Origin: Chloromonas sp. AAM2
Lineage: Eukaryota > Chlorophyta > Chlorophyceae > Chlamydomonadales > Chlamydomonadaceae
Length of the DNA stretch: 10,177 bases
Assembly: GCA_004335635.1 (NCBI GenBank)
Contig: QAXH01005445.1
Coordinates: forward strand, 1 to 10,177
Reading direction: 5' to 3'
Below are positions 6,661-10,177 of the stretch, in pieces. The number at the start of each line of letters is the position of its first letter. The stretch's first letter is position 1. The notes under the pieces are model-generated. The model ran no database searches. It was not told the DNA's origin and saw only the letters and a program-made list of their open reading frames with translations. The position numbers and the translations under genes were made by a program.

Positions 6661-9001
6661 GTAGAATGTTCTCCATGCCAGTGAAACCCAGCATATGAGC
6701 GTGCAAGCCAGCTATGCATGTCATCCAGCATACAAGCCAACACACTCAGATCTCCAGCATGCCAGTGAAGTCATGCATGCCATCCAGCATACCAGGCATG
6801 CCTTTCATGCATGCAAGCCAACACACTCAGCTACTGTTTATTTTCCTGCAGGTGCTCCAGGGGCAGCTGCGAGAAATTGCTATCCAGCAGCAACCCAGCT
6901 CGTGCGGCAGATGACCACTACAAGTCCGCTTGCAAGGAAGTCAAGGAGGAGCAGGCAAGAGCGGCGGGCATGACAGGGGGCGGCGGCACCAGAAGCACAG
7001 CCATCAGCACGGGTGGCAGCTCGGGCGGGGCCTCATCCAGCCAGTCCCACAAGCGCCATGCAGCATGGCAGCCCAAGATAGATCAGCTGCTCCCCCATGC
7101 CCAGGCAGCGCATGTGCGGGAAGCCACCATGGAGTTGCGTCGCTTCTTCTATAACAACAACCTTGCTTTCCGTCTGATTGAAAGCCCCAACCTCGTCAAG
7201 GCCTTTGCAAAACTGGGCATGTACGTGCTGCGTACACGCAAGCAGCTCAGCGGGCTCCACCTGGACGAGGAGCACAGCATTGTCATGGCGTCCGTTGCCC
7301 TGCGCCTGGCCGCTGCCGCCAAGCGGGGGTACTTTATGATTTGCTCTGACAGCTGGAAGCGTCGGTTTGCAGTGGGGGGGGCCTTGCTGGTCACGTTTAA
7401 CATCAACCTTGGGGAGAGAGGGTCCATCTTCTATGATGTCGTTCCATCGGGGCAGGGCAGCAAGAACGGTGCATGGATCTACAGTGAGCACATTAAGATT
7501 GCTGATAGAATCAGCACGGGCCAGCCAGATGTCATCCTCGGGTGGGTCATGGACAACACCAAGGCGAACCTGTCAGCACTGGGCATGCTGCACAGGCACA
7601 ACAAACGCTGGATCTGCCTGGGCTGCAGCTCGCACTGGCTCAGTCTGGTCTTCAAGGACCTCAGCAAGGCAAAGCACTGCCCTGGCACGGCAGCGCTCAG
7701 CGCTCAGCTGTTGCTAATTAGCAATCTGGTGAAAGATGCGGAGAGCGTGCGGGGTCTATTGCGCGACCAGCAGGAGCAGCTCAGGCAGACAGCATTTGCC
7801 ATCGCTGTGCATGTGCCCACTCGCTTTGGCACCCTAGCCTTCATTGGGCAGGACGTCCTCACCAACAGAGAGGCGCTGAGCATGACAGCCATGTCTGCTC
7901 TGTGGCGCGAGCGGACCAGGAGTGCCAAGAAATCTGCAGACTTCAAGGAAATAATTACAGGTGCGCAGCAAATGAGCAGCCAGCATGTCCAGTGCCAGCA
8001 AGTGGATTGCACAGACATTGCTGCAACTTATCATTTGATTTGCGGACGCAGGGTGCGCTAGCATTGATTAGTGAATTCCCTACATCTTAATTGTCTGCCC
8101 TTTGCCACAGATGATGAGTTCTGGGACAACCTCAAGGACTACATGGACCTCGTGCAGCCGCTCTTGGATGCCATCCATCAGCTGGAGGCAGACAAGCCCC
8201 TGCTTAGCCAGCTCTTGCTCGTATGCAACGGGCTGGTGGAGAACGTGACTGCGTGGTACAACAAGGTCGATGACTCGGTCAGGGGCAGGACCCTGGCTGA
8301 GGGTGTCAAGAAGGTCGTCATCAGCCGCATGGAGCGCTGGTATCACGAGGCCTGGGCAGCGGCCTACCTAGTTGATCCCATCCACTTCACAGCTGGCGCA
8401 GGCGGCTGCTACGTGCTGCCCTTTGTGGCCCTGGAAGCTGCTGGCTCTGGTGGGAACCAGCAGGAGCATGCCAGGGCCGTGCTGCTGGAGCAGTCAGGAG
8501 GCACGGAGCAGGCATTCACGGTGAGATACAGCGATTCAACCAACTGCCACAATTTGTAACAGTTAAGTTAGTCCACCTCCCTCCCCTTCTCTCCCACCTC
8601 CCCTTCTCTCCCACCTCCCGCAGGCGGAGTGGAGCAAGCTACTGCTCAGTGGCATCCCACCTGGCATCTGCATGCTTGTGGAGGCCATCCAGAGCCAGAG
8701 AAAGGAGGTCAACGAGCGCATTTTGGTTGCGTCAGCCACGGACCGCATCAATTTCTGGGCGGCTCACATGCATGCTGAGTTCCCACTCATGGCTGTTGCC
8801 GCTTCACGGTTGCTAAGCGTGCATGTCACCAGCTGCTCTAGTGAGCGCACTTGGTCTTTGTTTAGCAACGTCTTCTCTAAGCTCAAGAATAGGCTGGGGC
8901 TTGATAAGGCCAGGAAGCTTGCACAGATCAGGTGCAACAGGAACGGGCAGGTAGTGGGAGATGATGAGGAGGTATGCCTGTCCTACTTGGATTTGGAGTA
9001 G
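6485..9001 (+). CDS. hAT transposase, four exons, one in-frame stop
   Basis: Exons are 6485-6660, 6852-7960, 8111-8520 and 8624-9001, giving 690 codons in a single phase-consistent frame. The start ATG 6485 gives an acidic N-terminus (MASDDEEIEI). A BED-like zinc finger is split by intron 1: YWK-stop-LTYEACK in exon 1, then Cys60, Cys65, His81 and Cys86 in exon 2, with Cys-x4-Cys instead of the usual Cys-x2-Cys. The RNase-H-like core follows: DSW with Asp225, MDN with Asp293, and CSSH (Cys317-x2-His320). Then come TRFGTLAF and a C-terminal dimerisation region, FWAAHMHAEFPLMAVAASRL followed by SSERTWSLFSN, whose Glu639 matches the third catalytic acid of hAT enzymes. Core layout resembles the DUF659 plus hATC type. 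The enzyme would excise and reinsert the element by cut-and-paste. TAA at 6608-6610 (codon 42) interrupts the frame unless splicing starts at 6607. Confidence 0.88.
6661..6851 (+). other. Transposase intron 1, with internal duplication
   Basis: The donor is GTAGAA and the acceptor TTTTCCTGCAG, 191 nt. It contains an imperfect duplication: CAAGCCAACACACTCAG at 6733-6749 and again at 6814-6830, each preceded by a copy of CATCCAGCATAC (6722 and 6781). The full-length in-frame reading from ATG 6811 inside this intron is a less likely start because it would drop the first half of the zinc finger. Confidence 0.7.
6852..7960 (+). CDS. Transposase exon 2: zinc-finger end and catalytic core
   Basis: The exon starts in phase 2 after CTGCAG and ends TTACAG before GTGCGC. 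It encodes zinc-finger residues NPARAADDHYKSAC, a Gly/Ser linker, then the catalytic core with DSW, MDNTKAN and CSSHW motifs. Confidence 0.88.
8111..8520 (+). CDS. Transposase exon 3
   Basis: The acceptor is TTTGCCACAG at 8110 and the donor GTGAGA at 8521. The exon enters in phase 1 (split codon GAT, Asp) and leaves in phase 0. It encodes DDEFWDNLKDYMDLVQPLLD and the ERWYHEAWAAAYLVDPIHF stretch, typical of the helical region between the second and third catalytic residues in hAT enzymes. Confidence 0.88.
8521..8623 (+). other. Transposase intron 3 with C/T-rich repeat tract
   Basis: The donor is GTGAGA and the acceptor CCCGCAG. The polypyrimidine tract at about 8573-8620 is built of an 18-bp CCCCTTCTCTCCCACCTC unit repeated in tandem. 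Confidence 0.9.
8624..9001 (+). CDS. Transposase exon 4: hAT C-terminal dimerisation region
   Basis: The exon enters in phase 0 and ends at TAG 8999-9001. It carries FWAAHMHAEFPLMAVAASRL, the SSERTWSLFSN motif and KNRLGLDKARKLAQIRCN, the hallmark hATC block, then an acidic tail ending YLDLE. Confidence 0.9.
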   Translation, partial: AEWSKLLLSGIPPGICMLVEAIQSQRKEVNERILVASATDRINFWAAHMHAEFPLMAVAASRLLSVHVTSCSSERTWSLFSNVFSKLKNRLGLDKARKLAQIRCNRNGQVVGDDEEVCLSYLDLE

Positions 9002-9066
9002 CCTGACCCAACAATACAACACCATTGGCAGTGTTTGCCTGACCCAACAATACAACACTATTGACA
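9001..9066 (+). repeat. 36-bp duplication at the transposase stop and 3' trailer
   Basis: GCCTGACCCAACAATACAAC begins at 9001 and again at 9037, followed by near-identical sequence. The first copy starts at the last base of the stop codon, so the duplication lies in the trailer. Confidence 0.9.
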
Positions 9067-9197
9067 TGCTGGCCCGTTGCCGGCTTGAACAACCAACGTT
9101 TGACATATGTTTTGATGCGTATTTACCGGCCCGTCGGTATACGCACCGGCCGCCCGTTTCCGGCACGGGAACAGGCAAAATAGCCACCCGAGGCGAA

Positions 9198-9202
9198 TGT
9201 AA
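9198..9202 (+). terminator. TGTAA polyadenylation signal
   Basis: TGTAA lies about 200 bp after the transposase stop, inside the element. TGTAA is the usual 3' end signal in Chlamydomonas and relatives. The site is short, so chance cannot be excluded. Confidence 0.5.
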
Positions 9203-9289
9203 GCAAAAATTCTGGATTGGTACAGAGTCTTGGATTGGCCAGAGCAGCTCATAGCCGCAGTTTCAGGCCATTTGGACAGCCCTGAGTTA

Positions 9290-9363
9290 TACGGTCATAC
9301 GGTTGTACGGTATACGGTACGGTACATACGGTATATACAGTATAACCAAAACTCCGTATACGG
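9290..9363 (+). promoter_or_regulatory. Right subterminal TACGG array
   Basis: TACGG, the reverse complement of CCGTA, starts at 9290, 9298, 9306, 9313, 9318, 9327 and 9359. Orientation is mirror-image to the left array, with one opposite copy at 9354. These are likely transposase-binding sites by analogy with other hAT elements. Confidence 0.75.
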
Positions 9364-9378
9364 TTTTGGCCAACCCTA
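9359..9378 (-). repeat. Right terminal inverted repeat, 20 bp
   Basis: The sequence is the exact reverse complement of the left terminal repeat at 6229-6248. Confidence 0.97.
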
Positions 9379-9386
9379 CACATGAG
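9379..9386. repeat. Target-site duplication, right copy
   Basis: CACATGAG is identical to 6221-6228. Confidence 0.97.
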
Positions 9387-9447
9387 TCATGCCGTTCTGG
9401 GGCACAACCCTGCCTGAATGCTCCTGCATCCAACGCCATGCACGCAC

Positions 9448-9690
9448 CTGTTAGCTGGGCCTCCAAGGCCTTGCGCCTCTCACTGAGCTGTGGCATGAGC
9501 TGGTCATAACGCCTCTGGGCATAGAGGCGCTCCAGCTTGTTGTTCTGTAAATCCCCTTTGTAGGCTTCCCGGGCCTCCTTCAGCTTGGCTGCAAGCTCGT
9601 CGGCCTCCTGGTTGAGCTTGCTTAGCTGCTCGCGCACTATGGCCTTGTTGTCGCCCTCGGCCGAGCCAGAGCCAGAAGGTGCTGCTGATT
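9448..9690 (-). CDS. Host gene exon: coiled-coil segment
   Basis: The acceptor is GCGCTGCAG at 9691-9692, and the donor is CAG followed by GTGCGT at 9447. The 243-nt exon encodes an Ala/Ser/Gly linker, then about 65 residues rich in Glu, Lys, Leu, Gln and Ala with heptad spacing (for example VREQLSKLNQEADELAAKLK), which reads as a long amphipathic coiled coil. It ends in phase 1, matching the exon that starts at 6108 on the other side of the transposon. This suggests a dimerisation or scaffold segment, which is inference from composition only. Confidence 0.7.
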
Positions 9691-10135
9691 CTGCAGCGCA
9701 CACAGCGCACAGTAAGCACATGGGCATCACCACACGTACCAACTGCCATCCGGCACCTGACTGTACACAGTGCACAGCCCACAGGCACCCACAGCATGTC
9801 CAGTCTGTTGCAATGTATGTCAAACCCCTTCACTACACGGTTTAGTGCATTCAACTTTGATGTATGTTCCTGGCACCTTGCTCAAGTGCACATGCCCGCA
9901 CATATGACAGTTATCACCCTGTATGGCCGCACGGTCACGCTGGCAGCCCAGGTACTGCGTTGGTGTAGCATCCTATATTGCACTCTTTCTACAGGGTACT
10001 TTTTCCCCAGCGCTTTGATCATGTCAGCAGATGCTACCTCCATCACCTTGGAATGACCGGCACACAACGCTCGGTCGAAAGGGTCCACTCTGACAGCTGG
10101 CATCAGACATGATTGCAACGACAGTCGACGTGTAC
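9691..10135 (-). other. Probable intron of host gene
   Basis: This stretch lies between donor GTACAC at 10135 and acceptor GCTGCAG ending at 9691, 445 nt. A minus-strand frame (VDPFDRALCAGHSKVMEVAS, about 9990-10120) is open inside it and could be an exon not captured by this model. Confidence 0.35.
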
Positions 10136-10177
10136 CTGAGAACATGGAGCCAAGGCCACCAGGGTAAGAGGGCAAGC
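10136..10177 (-). CDS. Host gene exon, partial at right edge
   Basis: The minus-strand frame SYPGGLGSMFS ends in CTCAG followed by GTACAC, a donor leaving one base (phase 1). The exon at 9690 begins in phase 1, so the join gives GSMFS-E-SAAPSGSG, a smooth Gly/Ser-rich linker. An alternative is that coding continues without this intron through 10135 to about 9990, where the same frame reads VDPFDRALCAGHSKVMEVAS and is also plausible protein. That reading then lacks a phase-compatible donor that I could find, except one near 9908. Confidence 0.35.

Larger units (their letters stand above)
6229..9378 (+). mobile_element. Complete hAT-superfamily DNA transposon (3150 bp)
   Basis: The element is bounded by perfect 20-bp inverted repeats (TAGGGTTGGCCAAAACCGTA) and a perfect 8-bp duplication. 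It contains one forward gene with hAT transposase motifs, a left leader of about 240 bp and a right trailer of about 380 bp, both packed at the outer ends with CCGTA/TACGG pentamers. Identical termini and duplication point to a fairly recent insertion. The in-frame TAA at 6608-6610 raises the question of whether this copy is autonomous. It is inserted in an intron of the minus-strand host gene, with its own gene pointing the other way. Confidence 0.95.
718..10177 (-). other. Large multi-exon host gene, unknown function, interrupted by hAT element
   Basis: This is the modelled extent of one minus-strand gene, open at the right edge and ending at TGA 718-720. Proposed exons in transcription order are 10177-10136, 9690-9448, 6108-5822, 5548-5321, 5127-4996, 4587-4398, 4051-3870, 3390-3166, 2859-2626, 2051-1875 and 1386-718. 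Most junctions use GTRRG-like donors and pyrimidine- or TG-rich CAG/TAG acceptors, and every join keeps frame. Weakest are the ends of the 5548-5321 exon, the GTCGGT donor at 3870, and the start of the last exon. The protein has no domain I can name. From the visible N side it shows a Gly/Ser linker, a coiled coil, a long helical middle with conserved-looking Trp, Cys and Leu positions, and a basic repetitive tail. The segments could belong to more than one gene. Confidence 0.55.

Noticed and set aside
6811..6851. ATG 6811 as the transposase start
   Set aside because: It lies inside intron 1, next to a good acceptor at 6850-6851. Starting there would drop the first half of the zinc finger and the acidic N-terminus at 6485.

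Overview
The window looks like nuclear DNA of a green alga (Chlorophyceae, perhaps volvocine). The reasons are coding segments broken by short GT...AG introns, a TGTAA 3' end signal of the volvocine type, moderately high GC, and many minisatellites inside introns. No rRNA, tRNA, CRISPR array or bacterial operon was seen. The organism call is inference from style, since no housekeeping gene is present.

The clearest object is a complete hAT-superfamily DNA transposon at 6229-9378 (3150 bp). It has perfect 20-bp terminal inverted repeats, a perfect 8-bp target duplication (CACATGAG), arrays of CCGTA/TACGG at both ends, and one forward-strand transposase gene. That gene is modelled in four exons (6485-6660, 6852-7960, 8111-8520, 8624-9001) encoding 690 codons: a split BED-like zinc finger, an RNase-H-like core with DSW, DN and CxxH motifs, and a hAT C-terminal dimerisation region. 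An in-frame TAA in exon 1 is the one obvious defect, and an alternative donor just before it would skip it.

The element appears to sit in an intron of a long multi-exon gene on the minus strand. Minus-strand coding segments lie on both sides of it: a coiled-coil exon at 9448-9690 and a run of exons from 6108 down to a stop at 718. The donor at 9447 and the acceptor at 6109 share the same phase, so removing the element and one target copy leaves an ordinary 181-nt intron. Most exon joins in the model are phase-compatible. I do not recognise the host protein. It has a Gly/Ser linker and coiled coil near the left of the visible protein, a long mostly helical middle, and a basic Pro/Ala/Lys/Arg tail built from a 19-residue tandem repeat.

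Below 718 lies a 96-bp minisatellite (1 to about 523). Its period is a multiple of three, and only one of six frames (minus strand) is open through all copies, so it could be part of another repeat protein running off the left edge. The rest is introns, several holding small tandem duplications.
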